Positions 39,861-50,055 of a stretch of 64,000 nucleotides of DNA are shown one piece after another. The notes under the pieces were generated by a model, which was given only the letters and a program-made list of their open reading frames with translations, ran no database searches and had not been told where the DNA came from. The stretch covers positions 16,554,001-16,618,000 of the forward strand of contig OZ316894.1 of the NCBI GenBank assembly GCA_973895155.1. The letters are read 5' to 3'. The stretch's first letter is position 1. Every line of letters starts with the position of its first letter. This DNA comes from Marsupella aquatica. Its lineage: Eukaryota; Marchantiophyta. Both the position numbers and the translations under genes were made by a program.

Positions 39861-40717
39861 TTGCCATGCCAAACCCATCACTCTCCCAACAACTCACACT
39901 CTCCTTGAAATGCAGTTGCCAGACCAAGTCACTCATTCCCCATTTCACTTATGTTTGAGAACACTTTCCCTCAAGATCACTTACTATCCACAATACTCTC
40001 GACAAGCAGGAGGGACATGGACAATACTCTGCAGCATTGGGCTAGTTTTTATTCTTATTATATAAAGGTGGTAGCCAAGTGGGGCTCGGGCACCAAGGTG
40101 CAGGTAGGCAGTAGAGTGCAGGAGTATGAAAAGTGCCATTAAGGCACTTCGAGAGTATCTCGCTGAATCTTTGGTAGTGGGACCTCACAAGTCAACAGCT
40201 TCACTTTTTCGTTTCTCTCCCTTGAATCAGGATCCACCCACCTGTAAATCTCGTCAACAGCAAGACTTCGTTCAGCTTATAATAAGGACCCAGGTGGGAC
40301 TTTTCTATCCAGTTGGATTCAGTACTGCATCCTCGATGGGTACTTGTAGGGCCCTTGCAGCATCAATCTAGAATCCTCACTTCTTTAGTCCTGAGCTTGA
40401 TTCGATTTTGTTCAGAGTCAATCAGGTCAATCCGTCATTGTACTTTTTGCTCCCGTGCCCATGGCCTGAATCTTCGCACAATTGCGCACAGCTGCTGCCC
40501 TGAAAGCTTGTGAACCAGACAATGCTTGCTTCATCGATCGTCGTGTCGATGAATTGTAACGAGCCTGTTGTGAATCATTCTCTCCATCTATCCTGCTCAA
40601 CCACGTAGAGAGCTTCCTCCGCTAGAGATCACTCTACTCAATCAGATGCAGAGGGCTCCTTCTGAGGCATAAGAGTGGGGAAGGGGAAGAAGAAGCAGAG
40701 GGAGAAAGTCTAACGCC
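39861..40717 (+). promoter_or_regulatory. Upstream region of the amino-acid permease gene
   Basis: The last ~70 bp before the start codon are a purine-rich GGGGAAGAAGAAGCAGAGGG-type leader. No TATA box assigned. Frames at 40,126-40,513 are not recognised. Confidence 0.3.
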
Positions 40718-43700
40718 GTGGCGCAGCGGAGCTCAACGGAAGACGAACAAACTCTGCTGCTGCCTTGCAATCAAGGCACTGCAGCAAGAGCCACCATGGG
40801 AGACTCGGGGACGACGATGGGGTCCAGTGTGGAAGTTGAAATCGATCCGGGAGAGCGGCGTCTCAATGAACTGGGCTACAAGCAAGAATTGAAGCGAGAA
40901 ATGGTAAAGCATGTGCTGGTTTTGTGGATTTTCCTCACATTTGATGGCATGTCTTTGGATGGTCTACGGTTTTTGGCAAAAAGAGGGACAACGTGAAATG
41001 TTCACCTTTAACTCTGTCGTCGTTGCCTTCACTCGAGTTTGGTGCTCGAAGGTCTAGCGTAGCGCAATATTGCGAACATTCGGAATTGAGTGAGAGCAAT
41101 CATGGAAATTTAGACAATTCATGATCAGTAACACGGAAGGAGAACTCGCTCAGTCTCGCACGAACAAGGACTTGCCCATTTGATGTCTGGCTGTTTTGCA
41201 AAGAGATCTTCAGGCCGCGATCTGTGACAATCTACCAAAATATAGCGACCAATCGAAAGGCTGCTTTGATGGCTTCAGTGCTATATCAGTTTAGCACTTG
41301 TGTTAGTAGTTAACCCATTCAGTCATGCAATGGAACAATTGGTGTGGGACGGTGACAAACCTCCTAGAGCGAATTTGGCACCTCTTTCACTGCACCTGAT
41401 TGACTCAACTTATCCTCATCGATTCATTTCATACCGTTTGGACTCCTCTGGAGTGAATGATTTTTCTGAGGCCAGCGGAAATACTCCGGTGAATCAGTGT
41501 AGATGGATGCCAGATGGAATACTTTTTGGCAGCCATTCTCTTATACTACTAGAATTTTTATCGGAGGGCGCTCAGGTGTACCCAACTTCGACGATAGGAA
41601 TCACGGGTCGAGAACTGTCGAGTATTGTAGCTGCTCTCGCTTGTTCTCTTGTTCCAGATAGAGGTGGGAAAGGTGTTCGCTAGCCCCATCGAAACCTTTG
41701 AGTGGGTTCTGCTTTTCGCTTCGAAACTAGGAATCCGACCCACCGGAAGGTATTTGTGAGGTTGTTTGCCTTGATATCTCCCTCTCCCCTGGAGCTTGAA
41801 ATCTAGAATTTCAAGGTGAGCTCCTTCGTTGTTGTTATAATCTCATTTCCCCTAGAGATGGACGGGTTACTTCGGAAATTGGCTCAGCACAAGACTGTCG
41901 CTTCGGTAGTATTCCCCAGAAAACTAAAGCTGACTTCCCGGACTGCATTTTCCTTGAGATTCAGTTCTAATCTTTTGAATAGACGTTTTCGGGATTACTT
42001 TGTTTGCCCTTTCCTCTCTTTGAATAGCACATCCGCTTTAACCAGAATTCTCAAGAGGGTAGACGGAGAAACTTCGTTGGATTTGCGCACTGAGTTCATA
42101 CGATGGAAGGTTGCAATCTGCGATCCGCCGCAGGACGTTCATTCTCAGGACACTGAACTCGTGTGTGGAAAATCTCAAACTCTCTAGTAGATTTTCACTC
42201 AAAATAATCTGACTCGACTTAGAAGATGTTGTCAAAGGTCTCCGATTGAAGGCCCGTCCATCAATAGACTATTAGGAAAGTTTGTGCTTACCTGTGCTAT
42301 TTCGTAGATGTCGTGATCATAGTTTTGTGTGTTGGACAATATCCTTTGCTCTATTTTGGAAGTACTGAAGGCAAGAATGTTTTCCGTTTCTTTGTAGACC
42401 CTCTTCAAGTGCTTGGCAATCGCTTTCTCGACAATGACGCTCTTCACAGGAATAGTGCCACTCTATGGCAGCAGCCTTGCAGACGCAGGCCCTGTGGGTG
42501 TAGTTTGGGGTTGGGTCATCGTTGCTTTCTTCACTTGGTTTGTGGGATTTGCGATGGCTGAAATCTGCTCCTCATTTCCGGTATGGTCAGCACTGTTTTC
42601 TCTATTTGAAATATAATGACTATCTCTTTTGGCTTTCAACTTTTCTTTACCTAAGAATCTGCAGAGCAGGAGTAAAGGATTAGGACGGGGTTCGTGAGGT
42701 TGATGCTGTTCATCAATTTATATCCCATGAAGCTTCAAATTTTTCTAGAGGACTTCTTGTTGATTTTGCTGTGATCGTTTGAGTGACTTTGTCTGGCTAG
42801 AGTGTCTGCAGCTAGATACAGAGCAGTGGTTTTGCAGCGGGGAAATAAACCCAACTGCCAAATGCGTTGTGGACTTTGGTTAATAGAATTTCGAACGGCA
42901 GCTCACTAGAGTTGTCCCTGCAGATTTTTAATCAAGCACACTCACATTCCGCCATATTGATATACGAGTTGATGGTAGTGACTTGAAATGCACAACATAT
43001 GGGCAGCTGGGACTATCACTGATGGTGTGCATGATGCAAATTTCAGACAACTGGATCTCTCTACTTTTGGGCAGCTCATTTAGCTGGTCCGAAATATGGA
43101 CCGTTAGCCTCATGGGTCTGTGCTTGGCTTGAAGCTATAGGTTTGATTGCAGGCATTGGCACGCAGGTATGTTGCCTATCAAGGTTAACTTGACCGGGCC
43201 GATGTAGAGTGCATGGGCTGGATAATCCACAAAGGACACGTGTTGTTTTCTATTCCTTTGCAAAACTATACTGAAATCAGAAAATTTATAATACGGATCA
43301 GTGACGTGCAAGCTTACTATGATATACCAGATTCAGATTGTCTCTCGTGATGTGGAGTTTTCACAGCTATTTATGCTCATAATCAATTACAGAAAGTTGC
43401 CCATCTTGAGTCATTCTGACTTTTAAAAGGGTTAGGCATATGCAGGGACACAAACGTTACAAAATATCATTCTTCTTTGCACGGGGACAAATAAAAATGG
43501 AGGATACTTCGCACCACCCGGAGTGTTTCTAGCCATATACATTGCCCTTTGCTTGACATGGGCTATTCTGAACACGTTCGCTTTGAATGTTATTGCCATC
43601 CTCGATATTATATCCATCTACTGGCAGGTTCTACTCTGACAATAATTTACATGTTTCAGATTTGTACCCTGAAAGGAGAGATGTAATTGTTGCAATTTGA

Positions 43701-45221
43701 CATTGTTGTTATCTGGGCTTACTATAGAGGTTGTTTCGAGGTTGCTAAACGGTCTAGTTTGTGTGCAGGTTGTCGGTGGTGCAATTATTGTGATTTTGCT
43801 GCCAATTGTTGCTCCGAAAATACAGTCAGCATCTTATGTTTTTTCACATTTCGAGAAAACCACCTCTGTTACCGGAGTTCATAGTAGTGCATATGCGGTG
43901 GTTCTGTCTTTCCTTGTGAGTCAATATTCATTGTACGGCTATGATGCAGCTGCGCATTTGACCGAAGAGACAAAAAATGCAGCCATCAATGGCCCAATTG
44001 CCATTCTTGCCAGTATTGGCCTGATATCTGTATTTGGGTGGGCATTTATTTTGGTTCTCACTTTCAGCATTCAGGTATTGATTGAATACCTGTTCTCTTT
44101 ACTCCTTTCTGCTAACTCTCAACATCGACTGCTTGGAGGAATATTATTGACGAGGTTTCTTTAGAAATAGATCTTTGATATTGCGTGTGCTGGATGTCAT
44201 GTGATCATTGGATTGCCACACATTTCAACTGTTAATTTGTGTCAGTTCATGTTTGACAGGATCCGGCATATTTGTTCGATGTCAACAATGAGACAGCAGG
44301 GCAGTTTGTTCCTGCTCAGATTCTTTACGATGCCTTTCATGGTCGGTATAAGAACGCTACAGGTGCTAATGTGATACTGTGTGTCATATGGGCTTCTTTT
44401 TTCTTTGGTGGAATGTCAATCACCACTAGTGCTGCTCGAGTGGTAAGGACATCTACCTGAGAGTTCTGATGGTTTATGTTTATCTATCTGGTTGTATCAT
44501 CTGTCATCTGGTCATAGCCTCCAGGTATTCGCAAGGAAGATGATGCCTCCTCTGTTAAATCTGATAGCCTGTCCCTAACTAGGCCATTGGACATCAGATT
44601 ACAGCCAACGGATGAGTAGGTCTCCTTTTGATCTGAACTCACACAAATGTTGGAAGTCCTTTCAACGCTGGAGTCGATATATGACGTTTCGTGACGTGTA
44701 CTTTGCAGGTCTATGCTCTTTCTCGTGATGGAGGAATTCCTGGTTCTCGGTTTTGGAAGAAAGTGCACCCGAAGTATGGAGTGCCTGCTAATGCTGTCTG
44801 GCTGTGTGCTGCTTGTGCTATTCTTCTAGGGCTTCCCATTCTGGGAATAAGTGTAGTATTTACTGCGATCACTTCCATCTGCACAATTGGATGGGTTGGT
44901 GGCTATGCTGTTCCCATCTTTTGCCGCATGATTATACCCAGTGATAGATTTCACCCTGGTCCCTTCCACCTGGGCAGGTTCAGTCGTCCTGTTTGCCTGG
45001 TAGCTTTCCTCTGGATCTGCTACACTTGTTCTGTGTTTCTTCTTCCAACCTTCTATCCTATTACACCAAATACCTTTAATTATGCCCCAGTTGCTTTGGC
45101 GGCAGTGCTCGCAGCAGTCATGGGCTGGTGGGTTGTGGATGCAAGACATTGGTTCAAAGGTCCTGTAAGAAACGTCGACATTTCTGCTAATTCCGAAGGG
45201 ACCAAAGTTTTGCCAGAATAG
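40718..45221 (+). CDS. BAT1/GABA-permease-like amino-acid transporter (APC family), 7 exons, 560 aa
   Basis: Exons: 40718-40903, 42398-42580, 43047-43166, 43436-43627, 43769-44074, 44260-44442, 44709-45221. Every junction is phase 0 with GT-AG borders, and the sum is 561 codons including TAG. The product aligns along its whole length with plant BAT1 (bidirectional amino-acid transporter, GABA permease). The cytosolic N-terminal signature is LNELGYKQELKRE. Next come VGFAMAEICSSFP, TGSLYFWAAHLAGPKYGPL, the central QYSLYGYDAAAHLTEETKNA block, VVYALSRDGGIPGSRFW, and the end block PGPFHLGRFSRP with ARHWFKGPVRNVD. About 12 membrane helices are expected. The likely role is amino-acid or GABA transport across an organelle or cell membrane; direction and substrate are not readable. 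The first intron is long (about 1.5 kb). An in-frame ATG at 40,796 is an alternative start. Confidence 0.92.
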
Positions 45222-46130
45222 AGATGAATTTGGTGCTACTCATCGAGACAAATGAGAACAATATTTACAAGATTTGCTAGGCAGAATTCTTCTAATCAAT
45301 TTGAAAGGCCACGCAGGCGTGAGTCTATTGTACAGCACTGTCCATCAGTGATAAATCGAACAAAGCCCAGATCATTCCTTATGATCTCGTCCTTTGGTTG
45401 CTCGAAATGGTGGTCGTTGTGCGTTGGGGGACTGATTTGGGATTTCGTTCTCTCTAGTTGCGGAAGAGCGAATGCTACCAGTAAAACAGAATTTGCTTCC
45501 CGAAAAGGTGGATTAGGCCTCCGAATCTTTATGACCAGCCTTATGGATTATTTTTTTCTGCAACTTAACTAATGAGAAGAGTCCTTGTGTTGTGGCCAGA
45601 TCTATAATTTACATCAACTCTCAAGCAAATGTCCAGACTAGGGACGACCTTGCCTTTTTTGGTTCGCTTGATTAGTGTGCTTGAAGCTCAAATAAATATT
45701 AGGCCTCAGTCATGATGTCAACCCCAGAGGGTTTTTTTTTTATGGTCTACATTGAGTCCCGCTTCTTATGTCAGAATGTTCGTCACTGGGATCAAATTAG
45801 AAACACTCTAAGCGCAATGATTATAAAGCTTGTTCATAGGCTCTACAGAAACTTTAAAGATGTTTGGATGAAATTAGAAAAAGTCTAAGCTCCAAGTTTA
45901 GAAGGTCCTTGCCTTGGCTATATAGAAACTTGCAAGTTTTTGATCGAGTTGTAATTCTCTTCTCTTGTGTGGATAGAATTGGGTACATACTTATACAGTA
46001 GTTGGAGTTCTAAATCTGAGCAAATTTTGATGTCTGTTTTGATGAATTGGTTGGTTTGAGTGAAAATGCACATTTCGATAGACAAGTCATCGCTGCAGTG
46101 TACAACACAATTTAATGTTATGATTTGTTG
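45222..46130. other. 3' flank of the permease gene
   Basis: Probable 3' UTR and AT-rich spacer. AGAAACACTCTAAG/AGAAAAAGTCTAAG form short direct repeats around 45,800-45,895. No gene. Confidence 0.45.
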
Positions 46131-46389
46131 CAAACAAGCATAGAGTCACTACCATGTGAGGAACAATGGACACCTTTGCACAATATAGTGCTATCATTTG
46201 TTGCAAACAAGCATAGAGTTCATTTGTTGCAAACAAGCATAGAGTCACCAGGATGTGAGGAAAAATGGACACCTTTGCCTTGTTGCAAACCAGCATAGAG
46301 TCACCACCATGTGAGGAACAATGGACACCTTTGCCTTGTTGCAAGCCAACATAGAGTCACAGCCTCTGTGATGAACAATGGACACCTTT
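46131..46389. repeat. 56-bp tandem repeat, four copies plus a truncated one
   Basis: CAAACAAGCATAGAGTCAC (variants) starts at 46,131, 46,204 (truncated), 46,230, 46,286 and 46,342. The full unit continues with ATGTGAGGAACAATGGACAC and CTTTGCCTTGTTG. Spacing is exactly 56 bp for the last copies. Confidence 0.9.
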
Positions 46390-46806
46390 AAGGGTGGCTT
46401 TACAAGAAGTTGGGGGCAGTTTTCACATTTTTTTTGTGTCCAAGATCTGATCAAGGCCATCCATTTGAGAGAAATTGCTGCTGTTCACTTTACAAAACCT
46501 TGGGGGCACTTTCAACCCAACCTGTTACCAACCCTACATGGAATGCAATGGGGCCCAATTTTTGCTTATGTGGAGCACTCTTTTGTCCTAGATTTTAGAC
46601 CACCTCTCTTGGTGGTCTCTTCTTCTGGCCGCTTGGTCCATTTCTATTTTAAGTCATTTGTAATAAAAAGGGACCCACAAGTCCTTCATAAGATATTCTC
46701 TTCTCATATTTACAAAGACTTTAGCCAAAGATTCTATGACATTCAGGTGGAGTGGGTACTCAATCTGTCTTTTAGTCAATTAATCTGACACCATTGGCTA
46801 CACTTG
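46390..46806. other. Repeat-derived DNA carrying extra copies of the MITE end motif
   Basis: GCTTTACAAGAAGTTGGGGG (about 46,396) and ACTTTACAAAACCTTGGGGG (about 46,488) resemble the terminal repeat of the neighbouring 46,807-46,943 element, suggesting nested or broken family members. A 136-codon plus frame (46,378-46,788) across it is not a known protein. Confidence 0.5.
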
Positions 46807-46943
46807 GCTTTACAAGACCTTGGGGGCAATAAAAGGATTCAAAAAATGCTTTTAGGCCCGGGACACTACATTTAGTGTGTGCAATGGCCCTCCAGTTTGC
46901 TTTGGTAAAAAAAACTCCCAAGTGCCCCCAATGTCTTGTAAAG
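46807..46943. mobile_element. Short MITE-like element with ~20-bp terminal inverted repeats
   Basis: It begins CTTTACAAGACCTTGGGGGC and ends with the reverse complement of CTTTACAAGACATTGGGGGC (one mismatch). The interior of about 95 bp is non-coding. No obvious target-site duplication, so the superfamily is not assigned. Confidence 0.65.
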
Positions 46944-47759
46944 TCCTCCTAAGTTGTGGATACATTTGAGTAGGGACTTTTGTAAATTTCAAACTTGAAG
47001 GGTATTTAGGTAAAAGCATGGGTAATTTTGTAGAGTTCCCATTTCTTTATAGGTGTTCCCATAGGGCACCGATAGGAAATGTTTTTCTACTCATTTTCTT
47101 ATTGGAGGGAAAACGCAAACCCCAGAAACCATCCTTCGCCTAACTTAAAGTGAACCATTATTAGATCATCAGACTATTGGACTGGTAGACCTCTATTTCT
47201 AATTTATTTTTCTTGTTGCTAGGTTTTTGGAGTGCTTGTGCCATCTTAATTTGAGTTTATCCTCTTCGGACCCTTTTGCTTTTCCTCCAATAAGAAAAGC
47301 AAAAGTGCAAAAGTGCAAAAGCTTTTTTGTGCACGTTTTAGTAAATTCGGAGTTTTCCTATTCAAATCCTAGAAAAAATAAAATTGATTAACTTATCCAT
47401 GGAACCGACCGAAAGTGTCTCCTGCCTTCTTTTTATTTTTATTATTTTTATCTTGATGGAATGCCTGCTCCACTCTTCTGCACCCTTGATCTGATCGCTC
47501 TTTCTGGAATCTTCTTCCCTCAACGATATATCCATCGCCATGCTTCACTGTATACAGTACACTACTGGCGCTGGCCACTGACGGATATACACTCTACAGT
47601 ACTCTACTTCTAAGAGCATTCGCACTGGTCGCCGGCCTGTATTGGGGTTGTTTTCAGGGCCTGGGGAGGGCTAGGCCGTCCGTCCAGCAATTACTCTGGA
47701 TGTGTCTCCCACCCCACCACTATAACTGGATCGGAAAAACAGTCCGGTTCGAACTATTA
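46944..47759. other. Intergenic DNA; possible degenerate Harbinger-type end at ~47,613
   Basis: TAAGAGCATTCGCACTGGTC resembles the TAAGAGCATCTCCACCGG end seen at 62,366. The short palindrome CCAATAAGAAAAGC / TTTTCTTATTGG pairs about 47,096 with 47,289. No gene. Confidence 0.35.
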
Positions 47760-47925
47760 GGGCGTCTCAAACTTTACGTTGCTGCTTCCAGTTGCGGTCA
47801 GACACTGAATCCCGGGAAAAAAGTGGCAGACACAAAAATCCATGTCCGCACACTGCTGAACCGTGACCAAAACTGCTAGTTCCGGGCCTCTTTTTTTTCC
47901 CGCGACTCCAAGGATTGAGACGCCC
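47760..47925. mobile_element. 166-bp MITE-like element with GGGCGTCTCAA ends and TA duplication
   Basis: The left end is GGGCGTCTCAAACTT; the right end, ATTGAGACGCCC, gives GGGCGTCTCAAT when reversed. TA flanks both sides (47,758-47,759 and 47,926-47,927). Inner GGGAAAAAA/TTTTTTCCC tracts extend the partial symmetry. A TA target site suggests a Tc1/mariner (Stowaway-like) relative, but the ends do not match the classical Stowaway consensus. Confidence 0.6.
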
Positions 47926-48179
47926 TATTGGGTCAATTTGGTCTCACACTCGACAGCAAGGAAAGCTAAAAATGCCTGAACAAACAACTGTACACAGACA
48001 TGGAATGCAGGAGGAAGTGAATATATGGATGAACAACGTGTGTTGGATCTTCCCAGGAGCACGTATAGCGATCATTGATTTTGATTGGCGAGGCTGAACC
48101 GGCCTGGATGGCGCCCGCTTGTTGAGCCTAGGAGTGGCGGGCCGGGGTCCAAATTTTGCAGGCCTGAAAGATACAGGTA

Positions 48180-48435
48180 CAGATGGCGGGGTATGGTGGG
48201 GTATGAAATTTGGATTTTTCAAGGGTGAAAGTGGATGTTGGTAATAGGCGTGTCACTTTTCAAGGAGGGGTGGGAAAGCTCTATTTCACACTCCATGAGT
48301 CTTGTTCTTTTTTCTTTGTTGGTTATTTGGTCACTACCCACAAAACCCCTCCCATCCACGCACACACCTCCACACACAGGGATTGAACCTGGGACCTCTC
48401 AACTCGAGGCCGATTTTTAGTGGGCCGAAATTTGG
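48180..48435 (-). mobile_element. Possible tRNA-derived SINE trace
   Basis: On the minus strand GAGAGGTCCCAGGTTCAATC (48,383-48,402) contains a good Pol III box B (GGTTCAATCCC, at 48,379-48,389) in the context seen in plant Au-type SINEs. It is followed by a GTGTG-rich stretch. A matching box A is not clear. Confidence 0.35.
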
Positions 48436-48972
48436 CGAACTTTCGCACTTAATTAAAAAGTACATACGCCGCTCCCTCTCCCTCGCAGTATCCTGACATG
48501 CGGATTGCCGTCGCTCAGCCAGCCACCAAATCGATCAGAAGGATAGCGTGAAGGTGCTGCATGATCCTTCTTGTTGGGGACGCATTGCTGCAGCGCAGAG
48601 CTCCATCGCCAACGGACTGAGCTGGGAGTGGAGTGGAGTGGAGAGTGGAGTGGAGTGGATTGCTCTAGAAAGGGAAGGGAATGACTGCATGTGAGTCTGA
48701 ACACCACAGCTTCTCGTCGATTCTGGTCGAAGTGATCATCGGCAGCGGGGATTTGGGGATTCGGGCTTTTGTAGGGCTTTTGTAGGATTCTTACTTGGTG
48801 CTCGTTCTTCGTCTCTCGCTTTTTGAAGGGTTTAAGAGAGTGCGGAGCAGAGGAGGAGGTTGGGAAAGGGGTTTTGAGGTTTGTGGCCCACAAAATAGAG
48901 TTGAGGAGGTGAATTGGTGGAGAAGCTTGTAGTGCAGTGCAGCGGGTGGATTCGGGTGCTTGAGTTGGTGAT
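48436..48972 (+). promoter_or_regulatory. Upstream/5' UTR region of GrpE with GGAGT microsatellite
   Basis: An imperfect (GGAGT)n tract lies at about 48,624-48,659. The ~200 bp before the ATG are G-rich with no in-frame start. The long minus-strand frame here is antisense to the GrpE N-terminus and is not considered a gene. Confidence 0.35.
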
Positions 48973-50055
48973 ATGGAAGCAGTAGCAGGAAATTGGGTGG
49001 CATCGTCAACGACAGCTCTTGTTAGGGCTTCACCTACAACTACGGTAGGGGTTAGCCAAATCAAATCTTCTCCTTCTTCTTCTTTGCCTTGGCCTGCTTT
49101 GTGCAGTCGCTTCTCGTTGTCCCGTCGCAGCAGCTATGGTGCAGCTGCCCCTGGTATCGTCGGTAGAAGCAGAAGCCTCTCTTGCGTGAGCAGCAGGCCA
49201 TGGGTACCTGTGGCGGTGCAAATTCCGGGACATGCTCAATTCACTCGGGGGCCTCGCAGCATGGTCGTGGTGGTGGCGGCGGCGCAGGAAGCCGCGCAGA
49301 CCGCGGAAGGGACAGAAGAAGCAGAGGTAGAAGAGATCAGTGATGAGCCCACCACCTCGAATGGTGCTTCGACAAAGCCCTCGGCTGCATCGTTGGTGGA
49401 GGAATTCAAAGCAGCCTTAGCTGCCAACGACGAGAAACTCATCGCCACCTTGGAAGCGCAAATTGTCGCCGTGGAGGCCGAGGGAGATTCCCTAGCTAAG
49501 CAGGTTACCACTCTTGTCGAAGAAGCTAACACGGCAAGGGAGCGCCTTTTGAGGCTTAACGCCGACTTCGACAATTTTCGAAAGAGGACGCTAACAGAGA
49601 AGGCTAACCTGTCTTCGTCGATGCGGAGTGATGTCATAGAAAAACTGCTGCCCATGGTAGACAATTTTGAAAGAGCCAAGGCGTCCATTAGGGTAGAAAC
49701 AGAGGGTGAGGAGAAAATCGACAAGAGCTACCAGGGTATCTACAAGCAATTCGTGGAGATTATGAAAGGTTTGGGAGTTGTGGCGGTTGAGACTGTTGGC
49801 AAGCCGTTTGATCCAAATTTGCATGAAGCAATTATGCGGGAAGATTCCTCGGAGTTCGAGGAAGGGAGTGTTATACAAGAGTTTCGCCGGGGTTTCTGCA
49901 TTGGGGACAAGTTAATAAGGCCTGCTATGGTCAAGGTCTCAGCTGGACCAGGCCCAGCCAAGGCGGGTGCTGGTGGAGAAGCTGTGGACGGACAAGAAGT
50001 TACCGACGAAGGAATCTTAGATGTGACCGATGCTGAAACAGAGAACGCAGCATGA
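48973..50055 (+). CDS. GrpE co-chaperone, plastid type, 360 aa, single exon
   Basis: This is a nucleotide-exchange factor for stromal Hsp70. Residues 1 to about 100 are Ser/Arg/Ala-rich, as expected for a transit peptide. Residues of about 110-135 are acidic. A long coiled coil runs over about 140-200 (EEFKAALAANDEKLIATLEA, then LLRLNADFDNFRKRT), the dimerisation helix of GrpE. The family signature is at 275-323: VGKPFDPNLHEAIMRED, VIQEFRRGFCIGDKLIRPAM, VKVS. The C-terminal ~35 residues are an acidic Gly/Ala tail beyond the conserved domain. The start codon at 48,973 gives a normal plastid GrpE length. The absence of introns is unusual but not proof of a retrocopy. There are no disruptions. 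A mitochondrial location cannot be excluded from the presequence alone. Confidence 0.93.
   Translation: MEAVAGNWVASSTTALVRASPTTTVGVSQIKSSPSSSLPWPALCSRFSLSRRSSYGAAAPGIVGRSRSLSCVSSRPWVPVAVQIPGHAQFTRGPRSMVVVVAAAQEAAQTAEGTEEAEVEEISDEPTTSNGASTKPSAASLVEEFKAALAANDEKLIATLEAQIVAVEAEGDSLAKQVTTLVEEANTARERLLRLNADFDNFRKRTLTEKANLSSSMRSDVIEKLLPMVDNFERAKASIRVETEGEEKIDKSYQGIYKQFVEIMKGLGVVAVETVGKPFDPNLHEAIMREDSSEFEEGSVIQEFRRGFCIGDKLIRPAMVKVSAGPGPAKAGAGGEAVDGQEVTDEGILDVTDAETENAA

Noticed and set aside
48453-49064. 203-codon minus-strand frame
   Set aside because: Antisense to the GrpE start and leader, with low-complexity Pro/Ser composition.
49236-49724. 162-codon minus-strand frame inside GrpE
   Set aside because: Mirror of a well-supported coding region; Ser/Ala-rich shadow frame.
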